A DNA stretch of 64,000 nucleotides from Melanocharis versteri (GCA_013397845.1 VZTG01001072.1:293162-357161); one strand, 5' to 3'; shown: positions 54,501 through 62,861, numbered from the stretch's first letter. Numbers and translations: made by a program. The notes: a model not told the origin generated them from the sequence alone.

Positions 54501-57500
54501 GGAAGGATCTGACCTATTTCATAGATGGCTTACAGCCAGATACTACCTACAGGTATGTGATGCACAGCTACTTGACAGCCTGCTATTTCCTCCACGAGAG
54601 CAGATGCTTTGTTTCCTTGTATTTTTTTGTCGTCTTCCTTGTTACTCTCAGAGACACACTAGTGCACAGCCATGGGGCAAAAAGAAGTTTTGTAATGGTG
54701 ATCATCATAAATAGATGTGCTATTTTTATTTTCTTTCAAAAATACTTTATGTTCGTTTATTGCAGTATTGTTGTATCTGTCTGGATAATGTGTCAATTTA
54801 ACTGAATTCGCATTACATATTCAGATTCATAACTGGTTTTGGACTGGTTGCTTCACTGTTCGAAAAGGTAAAATCCATCCAAGGAAGGACTATGTCCAGG
54901 CAGATCTAATGACAGCTCATTGCAACTTGCAAGGCCTTATCTGCAGAAAAAGTGGAAGTCAGCCTGAGTATCAGTTTGAAAAATCAGCCAACAGTGCATC
55001 TCTTTTGAAGAATTTTAGTTGCTGAAATAATCCGTTATGTCTGGTCTAAGGGTTACTGAAAAATACAAACACAAAAATCAGTAGTTTAGCCTGAAGGCAC
55101 TGTACATCCCTGTCACAAAAATATGTCTTCAGTGTTAAAGGAGAACGGCAGTCCCACTGAAGTCAGACTTTCAGCTCACTCTGATTTCAGTATAATGTCA
55201 CCTGGCTATGCAGTTTTCTGAATCCTTAATTACTGTTTTAAGGCTTTATGTCAGAATACAGTGTTTCTGTGTGCCTTATAATATTTAACAATAATGCTGG
55301 CAATCTGAGGAGCTGTTGCTCTCTGTGTCAGTAGATTGAAAAAAAGAGAAGCTTCTATTGCAGAGACAGGTCTATACTTCTGCCCACATAAGTTTTTTAA
55401 TAGAATACACTGTTAACTCTGTGTGCAAATAAAAAATTGCATATATTAACCTTAGTTCTGGGCTGTAATAAATTAGCATAATATTAAATATTACTGTAGT
55501 GAAGGAGAAATATTTATTCTTTAGCCTGCATACACATTTGTGTTTCCACATGTTCGCAGTTGTGTGGTTGACTGTTTCAGAATTTAATTACTGTGGTTGC
55601 TTTTTTCCAGTTACCTAGATACTATTTTGGACAAGCAAATGTTAAGTCTGCAAAACAAAATTAGACACACTTTGCTCCCTACGGCTACCTGCAAGATACA
55701 TAAAGAGCCTCTGTTTTCTGCTTTTTCCTTTTCAGAAATAAATTTCTTGGCTAAGTCTTTTAATTCTTACTTACAAATCTAATGCCAGCATTGTCTTCCT
55801 TGGAGTATCAAAGAAGAAAAACAAAACCCTACCTTACCTCTGAGTATCAAGTTCTACAACTTCTTCAGCTTTGTGTCCTTTGGTGACTCTTGGTTTCCCC
55901 TTCTCACTTTGCAGGCAGACCCAAGAGGGCTTGTGTTTGCAGGTGCCCAGAGATGTGTTACTGGTGGAAACAGCAAGAGAGGTGGCTAGGCACCATCGCT
56001 TTATTTTCACATGAATAGGATCTGTTCAAAAAAGTCCATAAAAATGTCTGTTAGTCATCCTTTAATTCACCTGATAAAACAGTCACAGATATGGTTTCCC
56101 CTCTTTGGGATGGGTTTTTTTACCTTCCATCATCACTCCAATGTGGCTATCAAAAATTTTGGTACAAGGCCTGCACAGTCAGAAAGATGGAGCACTCTTG
56201 AAGTAACTCACAGAGCTTTTGCATCTTTTCACTAATGTGAATTTATTTTGAATATTTTTATTTCTAATCAAGCCAGCTCCTTAAAATGTAAGGAAAGTCA
56301 TGCACTTGCATATTCTTGACAGTCTGTCAAAGCGTAATATTGATAAAAGTCTTCATTGTAGATAGTACCATTATTCTCTATTTAATGAGAATGGTGGATA
56401 TGACCAGTTATTTTTACAATCTAATTTCAAGTTAATTTATTCTCTCTTTTTCCAAATGCTAGGGTACGAATTCAAGCCCTAAATAGTCTCGGAGCGGGTC
56501 CTTTCAGCCACACCATAAAACTGAAAACAAAGCCTCTCCCCCCGGATCCACCTCGCCTGGAATGTGCTGCATACAGTTCTCAGACTCTCAAGCTGAAGTG
56601 GGGAGAGGGAACTGCGAAAGCATTAACTGACTCCATCCAGTACCACCTTCAAATGGAGGATAAGAACGGAAGGTTGGTTTTGGCATCGCTTTAATCTGCC
56701 CAGTGTCGCTGTGGTCTGATGCTTGGGAGACAGCAGCAAAGGGCAACATTCCATATGCTTTGCTGAATTTACACCAGATGTAGGAGGTCATCTCATCTGG
56801 CAAGGCAAGAAGGGCTCTAGTGTTCTGTGCTGAGAAGTACAAGATTAAAAACTTCATTGTTTTTTACTTACAGTTCAACATGAAGAGTTTAATGCAGTGT
56901 TTTGTACCAGCACACTTTTCTCTCTCACTTTTGGTTAAATATTTTGTCAAAGTAACAAGTCCAATCAGTGTTGTGAGTTTTGTATACTTAATATTGGAAG
57001 GGATGAATGCTTTACTCTCTGTTGCCTTATATGCAATGATTTTAGTGGGAAATAATACAAATTATTATTTTAAGGGATCCCTTGTCTCACATTAAATCAG
57101 AATGTCAGCTGAGATGGTACAGCAAGAACCCTTGCCTAAATGGTAAAATGAGCAGTACTGCTACAGAGTGTTCCATGTCTGATGAGTAGCTTTAGCTTGA
57201 CAAAAAGATAAGAGATCTCCTATGTGAAATTTCTGTGCTGTAAGGAGGAAACTAAATTAGACTCTTTAATTGGAAAGAAAGTCATTGCAATTACCAAAGA
57301 CTAGGTCATGTGCAGGTACCATCTATTTTAATTTTAAAAGAAAAGGAAGAGCCAAAATAGATGACACCCCATGCAGGAAGAGAGAAATTTGTGCTGTGTC
57401 CTGGGGGCACCAAAACTGAAAATCAAACAAGAGCTGCCATGATCAGTTTGTGCAAGAACTGCCACATGAAGGAGAGTGGCCAGTGTACAAAACTCTCAGA

Positions 57501-60500
57501 AACAGATATGGTGTGCACTACAAGTGTGGCTCTGCCCTCCTGTGCAGGTCTGCATGAGCCCATCTCTACCAATGATGTACAAGAGCAATTGGATCCATGG
57601 CACTTTTTTTAGATGTAGTAAGGGAGAGTTGCAAAGGGGCAAAAAGCTAAAATCCAGTTATGTAATTTTGAAAAAGCTAAAGATGTTGGAGGAGTAGATG
57701 GTCAAGGAAAAAAATGCAGCTCATTGAGAGACACAACTGCTGTCTTTTCCCATTGTTTCAAATGCAAAATGGTTACTTAAAATGCTTAGGACCATTTTTG
57801 GTAAGAGATAATCTGTAGTGTTCTTTGTGCAAGAGATTGTTACTTCAAAGACATGAGAAAGAAAAATCTGGCCCTGGAAAATGAGCTTATTGTTTTATAG
57901 TAGCCAGAACACTGTTTAACTCTGAATAAGTGTTCTGGGCTTTTCATTAGATTCTGGGAAATTATGGGAACAGATTTCAAGACAATACTTTAGCTGCTTC
58001 GGAAGTCCTTTTCTGTGTTCAAAATAAGCTACTTGTTCCATTTTCAGGTTTGTATCCCTGTACAGAGGACCGTGTCATACATACAAAGTTCAAAGACTCA
58101 GTGAGTCAACATCATACAAATTTTGTATTCAGGCATGTAATGAAGCTGGTGAAGGTCCCCTTTCTCAAGAATACACTTTCACTACTCCCAAATCTGTTCC
58201 AGCTGCCTTGAAAGGTAAGGGTGCTTCTTTTTTCATTTGAGAAGTGGGAGGATAGCAGGTTGGTTTTGGTATTATGTTGTATTTGAGATACTGAGAATAC
58301 TAAGCCCTTTTCAGGTGCAGGTAGGGATGGTGGGAGAATACTCCTTTCATGTAATTGCCTAAAATATTTGCTCCAAAAATGAAAGACTTGGGGTTTATGC
58401 GTTCTTTGACATAAGAGGTTTTTACTTAGAATCCCCTGCCTACCAAGAGAGTGGCAAGTAAAGGTGAAAATGCTTTCTAGCATGTTTAGAATAATTTTAA
58501 GCATTGTTTGGGGATTTTTGGTATATGATGCACACTAACAGTCACTAATTTTTTTTTGCTTTCTCTTGGATGATACCTAAACTAGGAAGAGAAGCCTATA
58601 TGAATTGTTAGTTGTTGGTCCAGAAAACACTGGAGGAAGAATAAATTTGAATCTGAATATTTTGTTTCTCTGAGACAAAATAGGAGGTAGAATATAGAAT
58701 TTTAAAGGTCATTAGAATATGACAGTATGTGATGGGGAAAGCAGAGCTAGCTGTCACTTTTATGCTTCCTTCCTTCAGCACCAAGGATAGAGAGAATAAA
58801 CGATCACACTTGTGAAATCACATGGGAAGTTTTGCAGCCCATGAAGGGTGATCCAGTTATCTACTGTCTTCAGGTCATGGTGGGAAAAGACTCAGAATTC
58901 AAACAGGTATGATGTGTTGAAGTTATTGTAGTTTTCTTCGATTACTGTTTGTGATAACTAGTTTAGTAAAATTAGTTAAGATTAGTTTAGATTTAGTAAA
59001 GCTTATTGTGTTCTAGTATGGTTTTAGTCACCATGTTAACTTTTTATTACTAAATAATGTAGGGTAGTATCTCCTAAACCCATCCTCACATAGAAAGGAG
59101 ATTCTGCACTGAATTGCAGCCTCTCTGGGTTACACTGATGTTCACTAAATACAGCTTGACACCTCAAGTGGTGAAGAAGTCATCCACTAATGGAACAACT
59201 GACAAAAAGAAACCTTTTACCTAATGGTACAGAATGGAGACTGAGGAGAAAAGGGGCAAAGGGTTCTCTTTGCAGTAAGAGTAAAAAAGCAATGTACCTT
59301 GAAATGCCAAGGTACAAATTATCCTGCATTCAGTGCTGATTTTGCTTCCCAGGTTTGGTGGTTTTTTTTGCTTTCCAGTTTATAAGCTACCTGATATTTG
59401 ACATGAAATTAGGCTTGAAAACTGTTTCATACTATTAAGGCAATAAACTTTCCTTCCAAAACAGAAATAGTTAATTCTAGTATATTATTTTATTATAGTT
59501 CAATATTAAACAAGTTTCACCTGTGCTTTGGTAGATTATAGGCCTTAATATTTTCATAACTTTTGGTGTAGCACTGTGTTTGTTATGCCCATTTGTTAAA
59601 TTTTTCAGTAAAAGATGAACCATAAGCTGAGATGTCTGTTATCTTGCCCTGTGAATATTCTTTTTGTAACTTCAACATTGTAAATGCAACATTAGGTATG
59701 TAAGGCGTGGTCTGTGTTGCTTTTAGACACAGAGTCAAATCACACTTTGATTATCATTGTGCACTGCCAAATGAGCTGGGCAAGAAAATGAAGTTTGCTC
59801 TTTGAGTATGGTAATAACCAAGTAGACTGAGCTGTGTGATTGCTTTTGCCTCTGCAGAGCAGTCTAGCATAGTAAATTAGAATAAAATGAAAAGACTTAT
59901 TTGCAAAAATTAAAATTGGAACAATCAGGAAGTTAACACTATGAAAATAGCCTTTAAGACACTTAGACATGATGGTGGCGATTTTATTTGACACGGACAA
60001 AAAATAAACTGCCTGGAAGTCTGCTCTAATCTGTTTCCTGCTATTTCACTGCCAAAACTTCACTCTCCTCTCCTCCTTCCCAATCCGTCATCCAAATTGC
60101 TCATGTCATTGCTCCTTCCATGCTACGGACAAAATAAGTTAATAATGTGCTGTTTGAGCTGTATACATCAGTCAAAGATCTTAAAGGGGTTAGGAAGCAG
60201 CCATATGAATACCCCAGGAAACACATTGGAGGTGAAGGCTAGGCATGGGGACAAGCAGCTGAGGATGGTAACCCCTGCCAGCTGGCATAGCTAGAGCTGG
60301 AGTACAATGTGTGTCAGTGGCCTGTTTGCTCACTCCCAAGTGCATGATCCAAATTAGCACAATTTTGAGGAAGCTGCACTCCTGATGACCTGCCCTGCCT
60401 CAGAGAGAAAAGTCTCTAAGTTGTAGATTCTAGTAAAGCTCAGCTTGTCAGAGTGAGTCTATGAGTAGCCTCAGGCACAGCAAGAGCTCTTCAAACAGCA

Positions 60501-61740
60501 GAAGCAGAAGGGATTTCCTGCTTCTTTACACTTCTAGTTTGCATTTTCAGAATACTGTTCAACAGTATGATAACTGTAGGGAAAGCTCCTGATGATGTGA
60601 TATTTCTGTATTGTGCTACCAGTTAAATAAAGCAAATCCAGATATTTGGAGGTGGGAGGATGAAGGAGTTTAAAGAGAGAAATCAAATAGCACTGTGCTA
60701 CTCACCTAATACCTCACTACCTATTGATGTACTTATAACTGAGCCCTCATGAGGTTTTGTTGTCTTTCACAGAACCTTTTATGTAGCTGCAAAGTTAATT
60801 AATTTGAGAAACCAGAATTTAGATTTCACTGAATTAGGCACTCCATGCTGAAGCATTGTGAACTCATGTTAACCAGCCAACTGAGAGACCTTTGGAGGAC
60901 ACCCTCATAAGTCATCTCTGTCTTGGGAATATGCTGAAATTAAGAATCACAAAGAGAACTCTGTGGATTTCCTGATACAGTGTTTATTGGGATAAATCAT
61001 AGTATTTTAAATACAGATAACTACAACAAAGTATGTTGGATTGGATTAGACTTAATGAATTGGCTTGGTGCAGAGTTTGCTGCCTAAAATCCCATTATAC
61101 GATATTGTATATTGCACCCCATTGTAAGTGGTCACTAAAACACCTGAACGCTGGGGCTTGTGACAGAGTTTATTTGGTGTGTACTCATCATTCCACACAA
61201 GCAAGCGTAGTTCTTGTGTTTCGCCAAAAGAACTGGAGACTTCATCTGGTATTTAAATTGCGTGTTTGAGCTTTTTGTCCTTTTTTCTTTGCGTGGGTGA
61301 AAACACTGGTGAGTTGTCATCCTTTTTACAGTTACCTTCACCATGAACAAAACCATACTGAGATACATGTGTGTATATACTACTTTCTTACTTGATGTAT
61401 CCCTATTTTTCCCCCTTATTGCCAGATTTACAAGGGCCCGGACTGGTCGTTCCGGTACACAGGCCTCCAGCTGAACTGTGAATACCGATTCCGCGCGTGT
61501 GCCATTCGCCAGTGCCAAGAGGCCACGGGTCACCAGGACCTGGTGGGCCCCTACAGCGCCCCAGTGCTATTCATCTCTCAGAGGACTGAACCACCGGCAA
61601 GCGCCAACAAGGACACTGTGCAAACCACAAGGACACAATGGTCACAGAGCGACCAAGTGTGTGCTGCTGTCATCCTTGCACTTTTTGCTATCTTTTCCAT
61701 TCTGATTGCTGTTATCATTCAGTACTTCGTCATAAAGTGA
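15465..61740 (+). CDS. FNDC3A: FNDC3A, spliced coding region (23 exons, 5' end outside window)
   Basis: The coding parts are 15465-15541, 20186-20423, 23062-23334, 25384-25442, 31079-31236, 32181-32240, 36247-36385, 36829-36882, 37497-37621, 40868-41042, 41650-41736, 46819-46957, 47345-47413, 48736-48854, 50900-51005, 51097-51272, 52330-52443, 54035-54184, 54269-54552, 56463-56672, 58048-58214, 58779-58906 and 61426-61740. All junctions are GT-AG and all phases agree, giving 1,140 residues; this equals human residues 59-1198 as I recall that protein. Order: proline-rich and basic region (about 1-210), nine FN3 domains (about 214-310, 313-406, 410-503, 504-600, 602-697, 702-793, 796-890, 892-985, 988-1087), and a C-terminal membrane segment (1114-1140). 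Known for the family: a Golgi/ER-associated single-pass membrane protein; mouse Fndc3a loss disrupts Sertoli-spermatid adhesion. The paralogue FNDC3B is excluded because its N- and C-terminal sequences differ clearly. Residue numbers in the exon entries count from the split codon at 15465. Confidence 0.97.
20186..20423 (+). CDS. FNDC3A: FNDC3A coding exon 2 of window (proline-rich)
   Basis: Residues 27-105. It starts VIEDNGVRRVVVVPQAPEF and ends QVYGDV plus one base of a split Asp codon. It is rich in proline (PHPPLPGF, MIPPPPRH), a low-complexity stretch likely to be disordered or to bind SH3/WW-type partners (inference). The donor is GTAAGT. The following 2.6-kb intron contains an A-rich AAAC repeat and an exact 67-bp tandem duplication. 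Confidence 0.96.
21792..21885. repeat. AAAC-type A-rich simple repeat
   Basis: Repeats of AAAC mixed with A-runs and CCAAA, inside an FNDC3A intron. The lack of T makes it look like open reading frames on both strands; these are not genes. Confidence 0.9.
22289..22426. repeat. Exact 67-bp tandem duplication
   Basis: The unit starting CAGTAAAATG at 22289 is repeated without mismatch starting at 22356; the match runs on for 4 more bases to 22426. The period is 67 bp and the copy number just over 2. It lies in the intron between the exons at 20186 and 23062. Confidence 0.95.
23062..23334 (+). CDS. FNDC3A: FNDC3A coding exon 3 of window (basic, serine-rich)
   Basis: Residues 106-196 with split codons at both edges. 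It contains a basic run (YERLQKKLKDRHGTQKDK) and the serine/proline motif SPPSSPQKCPSP, both characteristic of FNDC3A. The region is probably disordered and lies before the first FN3 domain. The following 2.0-kb intron has nothing recognisable; the short open frames there look like chance. Confidence 0.96.
25384..25442 (+). CDS. FNDC3A: FNDC3A coding exon 4 of window
   Basis: Residues 197-216 (EKDEETKALEALLSNIAKPV), a short acidic helical linker leading into the first FN3 domain. The acceptor is TTTTTTAAG and the donor is GTAAGT. The following intron (25443-31078, 5.6 kb) is the largest in the window; it contains one CR1 3' fragment and a small CpG-dense patch near 30.75 kb. Confidence 0.94.
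26476..26882 (+). mobile_element. CR1 LINE 3' fragment
   Basis: Contains the CR1 3' signature: GAGGAGAGGCCAAGAGAGCT near the start, GGAGCAGATGACCTCCAGGG near the end, and a tail ending in TCTGTGACTCTATGGTTCT. The 5' end is truncated, as is usual for CR1. Confidence 0.85.
31079..31236 (+). CDS. FNDC3A: FNDC3A coding exon 5 of window (FN3-1 start)
   Basis: Residues 217-268 plus two bases of an Ile codon. It begins VSDIQARTALLMWSPPSS, the A and B strands of FN3 domain 1 with the conserved Trp and Pro-Pro. The loop between WSPPSS and YEVMISSTGKDGKY differs from the mammalian protein but has the same length. The donor is GTAGGT. The following 944-bp intron has nothing recognised. Confidence 0.95.
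32181..32240 (+). CDS. FNDC3A: FNDC3A coding exon 6 of window (FN3-1 middle)
   Basis: Residues 269-288 with both edge codons split. It reads GEDNKVTVNELRPATDYHA, the E-F strand region of FN3 domain 1 with the typical L-P-TxY signature. The donor is GTGAGT. The following 4.0-kb intron carries a long, decayed CR1 element at about 32.76-34.48 kb; 34.5-36.2 kb has nothing recognised. Confidence 0.95.
32760..34480 (+). mobile_element. CR1 LINE, reverse-transcriptase and 3' end, decayed
   Basis: Broken reading frames encode CR1 reverse-transcriptase segments: KGRKEDCGKYQPVSLTSVPG (33.2 kb), HMKDKEVMWDSQHSFTKDKS, DTPEGWDAIQRDLDKLEQ and CALAAQKANCVLGSIKSS. The 3' end has CTGGAACAGGTTGCCCAGGG and a TCTGTGATTCT tail. 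Frameshifts and stops between the blocks show it is dead. It lies in the sense direction in the intron before the exon at 36247. Confidence 0.92.
36247..36385 (+). CDS. FNDC3A: FNDC3A coding exon 7 of window (FN3-1 end, FN3-2 start)
   Basis: Residues 289-335. The first half ends FN3-1 (KGSPSEAESFTT). The second half opens FN3-2 (ITNRTKNSLTLQWK) with its conserved Trp. The donor is GTAAGG. The following 443-bp intron shows nothing else. Confidence 0.95.
36829..36882 (+). CDS. FNDC3A: FNDC3A coding exon 8 of window (FN3-2)
   Basis: A 54-base exon, residues 336-353 (ASCDNGSKIHSYLLEWDE), in phase at both ends. It is the B-C loop and C strand of FN3-2; the human protein has P-S-D-N-G-S-K at the matching site. 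Skipping it would keep the frame. The following 614-bp intron shows nothing recognised. Confidence 0.95.
37497..37621 (+). CDS. FNDC3A: FNDC3A coding exon 9 of window (FN3-2)
   Basis: Residues 354-394 plus two bases of Ser. It begins GKGNGEFCQCYYG and ends LAAKNDMGM, the later strands of FN3-2. The donor is GTAAAT, somewhat weaker than its neighbours. The following 3.2-kb intron has a short CR1-like fragment near 37.76 kb and otherwise nothing recognised. Confidence 0.95.
37755..37815 (-). mobile_element. Short CR1-like fragment, reverse orientation
   Basis: TTGAAAGGGGCCTACAGTGA followed by TCATCTAGTCC resembles the antisense 3' end of CR1 elements. It is short and diverged, so the call is tentative. 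Confidence 0.4.
40868..41042 (+). CDS. FNDC3A: FNDC3A coding exon 10 of window (FN3-2 end, FN3-3 start)
   Basis: Residues 395-453. It contains the end of FN3-2 (DFSEEVLYHTSG) and the start of FN3-3 (AGITWLSLQWTKPSGTPSDE), with the conserved Trp and the YILEMEDE strand. The donor is GTAAGT. The following 607-bp intron shows nothing recognised. Confidence 0.96.
41650..41736 (+). CDS. FNDC3A: FNDC3A coding exon 11 of window (FN3-3)
   Basis: Residues 454-482, an 87-base in-phase exon: GYGFKPKYDGDDLTYTVKNL followed by RRSTKYKFR. It is the middle of FN3-3 with the L-xx-xTxY core. The donor is GTAAGA. The following 5.1-kb intron is the most repeat-rich, holding three CR1 insertions between about 42.2 and 46.5 kb. 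Confidence 0.96.
42235..43970 (+). mobile_element. CR1 LINE, decayed, sense orientation
   Basis: Encodes scrambled CR1 blocks: FDRDKCKVLHLGWDNQGA near 43.29 kb, ELVQRRVTKIIKGLENLPYN and SLKELHIFSLERAQRDLITV near 43.5-43.65 kb. It ends with GGTCCCTTCCAACCTGGGTT and ATTCTATGTTCT, the CR1 3' tail. Its wording differs from the copy at 32.8 kb, suggesting another subfamily. The 5' edge is approximate. Confidence 0.88.
44033..44258 (-). mobile_element. CR1 LINE 3' fragment, reverse orientation
   Basis: Starts with AATCACAGAATCATTTAAGT and TGGAAAAGACC, the reverse complement of a CR1 3' end. It also has CTTCCCTGGGCAGCCTTGCC. It begins about 60 bases after the tail of the preceding + strand CR1, so the two lie tail to tail. 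Confidence 0.88.
45205..46475 (-). mobile_element. CR1 LINE, reverse orientation, decayed
   Basis: Starts AGAATCACAGAAAAGTCTAG followed by GTTGGAAGGGAC (antisense CR1 3' end). On the - strand, 45422-45826 reads CR1-like residues: SLYSAFLKPCLEYCVQFWSS, then KRSFIEKDLITAFQYLRDSY. The remainder to about 46.48 kb matches antisense CR1 reverse-transcriptase text in broken form. Confidence 0.85.
46819..46957 (+). CDS. FNDC3A: FNDC3A coding exon 12 of window (FN3-3 end, FN3-4 start)
   Basis: Residues 483-528 plus one base of Asp. VIAYNSEGKSSPSETVEY closes FN3-3; PDKPGVPSKPTVKGKIHAQ and FKIIW open FN3-4. The donor is GTAAGA. The following 387-bp intron shows nothing recognised. Confidence 0.95.
47345..47413 (+). 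CDS. FNDC3A: FNDC3A coding exon 13 of window (FN3-4)
   Basis: Residues 529-551 (DPPKDNGGAAINTYVVEM, then SEGLS) with split codons at both edges. DPPKDNGG is the highly conserved B-C loop of FN3-4. The donor is GTAAGT. The following 1.3-kb intron shows nothing recognised. Confidence 0.95.
48736..48854 (+). CDS. FNDC3A: FNDC3A coding exon 14 of window (FN3-4)
   Basis: Residues 552-591, beginning GNKWDTIYTGAAREHVCDRL and containing the YRLRVYCVGEGGQST strand. The donor is GTAATA, a weaker site; read-through would hit a stop within about ten codons. The following 2.0-kb intron has one CR1 3' end near 49.15-49.33 kb and otherwise nothing recognised. Confidence 0.95.
49150..49334 (+). mobile_element. 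CR1 LINE 3' end fragment
   Basis: CTTGAACAGGCTCCCCATGG, then GGATCCTTTCCAACTCAGAA and a TTCTGTGATTCTATGA tail mark a short 3' CR1 fragment in sense orientation. Confidence 0.85.
50900..51005 (+). CDS. FNDC3A: FNDC3A coding exon 15 of window (FN3-4 end, FN3-5 start)
   Basis: Residues 592-626 plus one base of Gly. VSDSLLVQTPAVVPGPCQPP is the linker between FN3-4 and FN3-5, followed by RLQGRPRAREIQLRW. The donor is GTAACT. The next intron is only 91 bp, so the two exons are close together. Confidence 0.95.
51097..51272 (+). CDS. FNDC3A: FNDC3A coding exon 16 of window (FN3-5)
   Basis: Residues 627-685, most of FN3-5: GPPQVDGGSPITCYGLEMFQ, then REVYQGSDVECTVGSLLPG and YSFRLRAANKAG. The donor is GTAAGG. 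The open frame runs on past the donor to a stop near 51447, but that tail does not match FNDC3A and is intron. The following 1.06-kb intron shows nothing recognised. Confidence 0.95.
52330..52443 (+). CDS. FNDC3A: FNDC3A coding exon 17 of window (FN3-5 end, FN3-6 start)
   Basis: Residues 686-723, a 114-base in-phase exon. FGPYSEKCEITTAPGPPDQC closes FN3-5, and QVACRSAACAQVSWE starts FN3-6. The donor is GTAAGA. The following 1.6-kb intron holds a CR1 fragment in reverse orientation at about 53.18-53.90 kb. Confidence 0.95.
53181..53895 (-). mobile_element. CR1 LINE fragment, reverse orientation, old
   Basis: Opens with AGAGTCACACAGTAGTTAAG and continues ATGTCATTTAGTTCAACCTT (antisense CR1 3' end). 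It also contains GACATGGTACTGGACTTGCA and CAAGTGCTGAATAGAGGGGA, antisense of CR1 coding text. It is strongly diverged; edges are approximate. Confidence 0.7.
54035..54184 (+). CDS. FNDC3A: FNDC3A coding exon 18 of window (FN3-6)
   Basis: Residues 724-773, a 150-base in-phase exon. It begins VPVSNGADVTEYRLEWGGVE and ends TIYYCRVQ, the B to F strands of FN3-6. The following intron is only 84 bp, the shortest in the window. Confidence 0.96.
54269..54552 (+). CDS. FNDC3A: FNDC3A coding exon 19 of window (FN3-6 end, FN3-7)
   Basis: Residues 774-867 plus two bases of Arg; at 284 bases the longest internal exon. It contains AVNVAGAGPFSEVVACMTPA (end of FN3-6) and most of FN3-7 (SPHYSPSTCLAISWEEPCDH, SEILGYSIDFGDKQP, LQPDTTY). 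The donor is GTATGT. The following 1.9-kb intron shows nothing recognised. Confidence 0.96.
56463..56672 (+). CDS. FNDC3A: FNDC3A coding exon 20 of window (FN3-7 end, FN3-8 start)
   Basis: Residues 868-937. VRIQALNSLGAGPFSHTIKL ends FN3-7; PPDPPRLECAAYSSQTLKLK and WGEG open FN3-8. The donor is GTTGGT, the least consensus-like in the gene, and the Arg codon it splits (AG|G) agrees with the next exon. The following 1.4-kb intron has only an unexplained open frame at 57361-57612. Confidence 0.95.
58048..58214 (+). CDS. FNDC3A: FNDC3A coding exon 21 of window (FN3-8 end)
   Basis: Residues 938-993 plus one base of Ala. FVSLYRGPCHTYKVQRLSES and YKFCIQACNEAGEGPLSQEY, then TFTTPKSVPAALK, complete FN3-8. 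The donor is GTAAGG. The following 564-bp intron shows nothing recognised. Confidence 0.96.
58779..58906 (+). CDS. FNDC3A: FNDC3A coding exon 22 of window (FN3-9 start)
   Basis: Residues 994-1036. It starts APRIERINDHTCEITWEVLQ and continues PMKGDPVIYCLQVMVGKDSE, the first strands of FN3-9 with the conserved Trp. The donor is GTATGA. The following 2.5-kb intron shows nothing recognised. Confidence 0.96.
61426..61740 (+). CDS. FNDC3A: FNDC3A last coding exon (FN3-9 end, membrane anchor, stop)
   Basis: Residues 1037-1140 and the TGA at 61738-61740. The first half ends FN3-9 (CEYRFRACAIRQCQE, HQDLVGPYSAPVLFISQ). A hydrophilic linker (RTEPPASANKDT) follows, then a hydrophobic segment at 1114-1140 ending QYFVIK. 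The anchor sits at the extreme C terminus with almost nothing behind it. The early part is unusually GC-rich compared with the AT-rich introns around it. Confidence 0.97.
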   Translation: MYKGPDWSFRYTGLQLNCEYRFRACAIRQCQEATGHQDLVGPYSAPVLFISQRTEPPASANKDTVQTTRTQWSQSDQVCAAVILALFAIFSILIAVIIQYFVIK

Positions 61741-62642
61741 AGAAAAGAGATCTATTTTATAATGCTGCCCATTACATTTTACTTTCTCATAATCTAAAAG
61801 TAATTCTGTTCTCTTGCTTTTACAAAACCAGGCATTTAGCACCGGCATTGGGACTGATGCAAACTTTCTCAGCCACTTTAAAATGCTTACTCGTAGGTAT
61901 AGGCTGACACATGTTATTAAAATGCAAGCCACAGAAGTATAATCTTTTCTTTATATGCCTTCTTGCAGTACAAACTCGATATGGGGCAGGCACGCAGTGT
62001 TTAATGAAAAGGGTTTGACCAGTAAACACAAGTGTAAAGATGATTTCCTGGCCCACACTTCTAAGGGTTGCTAACATAACAGGGAAGAATGTGTAGATCG
62101 CATTTAAAACTTACACTAACAAACTTGTGCTGTACACAATATTAATCTGATGCTGTGAAAGCAATTTAGCGCTGTATTTCTACCTCCTCATTTGTCTTAA
62201 TTATTTGGGAAGCAGGATTTATGCTGAAAAACAGAAGGGGCTTTTCTCAGGCAGCAAATAATAAACTGGATGGAAGAGTATGCATGAAGGAAGCTTCTTA
62301 TCTGATAAATGTGGAGTTCTTCACTGCAAGTAGATGTTTTCGAAAGACGACAAGGAGATGGCACAAGTGGTTTGTCTTACCCCCTGGATTTGATGTTTAC
62401 TTACAAAAATGCCTCTTTTACTTCTTCTGAATATAGAAGGGAGAGTGTGAGAGAACTTCTTAGATTTGTTACTTAAATTGAAAAACACATTTCCAAAGTT
62501 GACCTTTGATTGGATGCAGTTTATACAGATGTCTGTGCCCTCTGATTTTGGCTAGTCAATCGAATTTTGAGATAAAATTCATTATTGAATTTTTGCTGTT
62601 TCCCCAACATTCACTTGCCATATCCACCAGAAATAAGCACTG

Positions 62643-62716
62643 CCTTTTTTTGTTTTGTTTCTATCTTTCTTTCTTTTTTTTTTCCTTCTTTTCTTTCTTT
62701 CCTTCTTTCTTTCTTT
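62643..62716. repeat. CTTT-rich pyrimidine tract in the 3' UTR
   Basis: About 74 bases of almost pure C/T, mostly CTTT and CCTT units. A possible binding site for polypyrimidine-tract proteins in the mRNA (inference); likely length-variable. Confidence 0.9.
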
Positions 62717-62861
62717 GGGGCACCAAATCAGAAGACGAAGTGTAGTAATTTGCACCAGAAAACTTAAAGCTGCTTTTTTCTTGAGATCCTAATGTTTAAT
62801 GTAATGTCTCTTTGGATACTGTACCAAATTGTTGATTGCATGTAGTTAATGTTGCATTAGA

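Noticed and set aside
15465..61740. The paralogue FNDC3B as the identity of the gene
   Set aside because: The N-terminal VIEDNGVRRVVVVPQAPEF, the SPPSSPQKCPSP motif and the C-terminal QYFVIK fit FNDC3A. FNDC3B differs at all three places.
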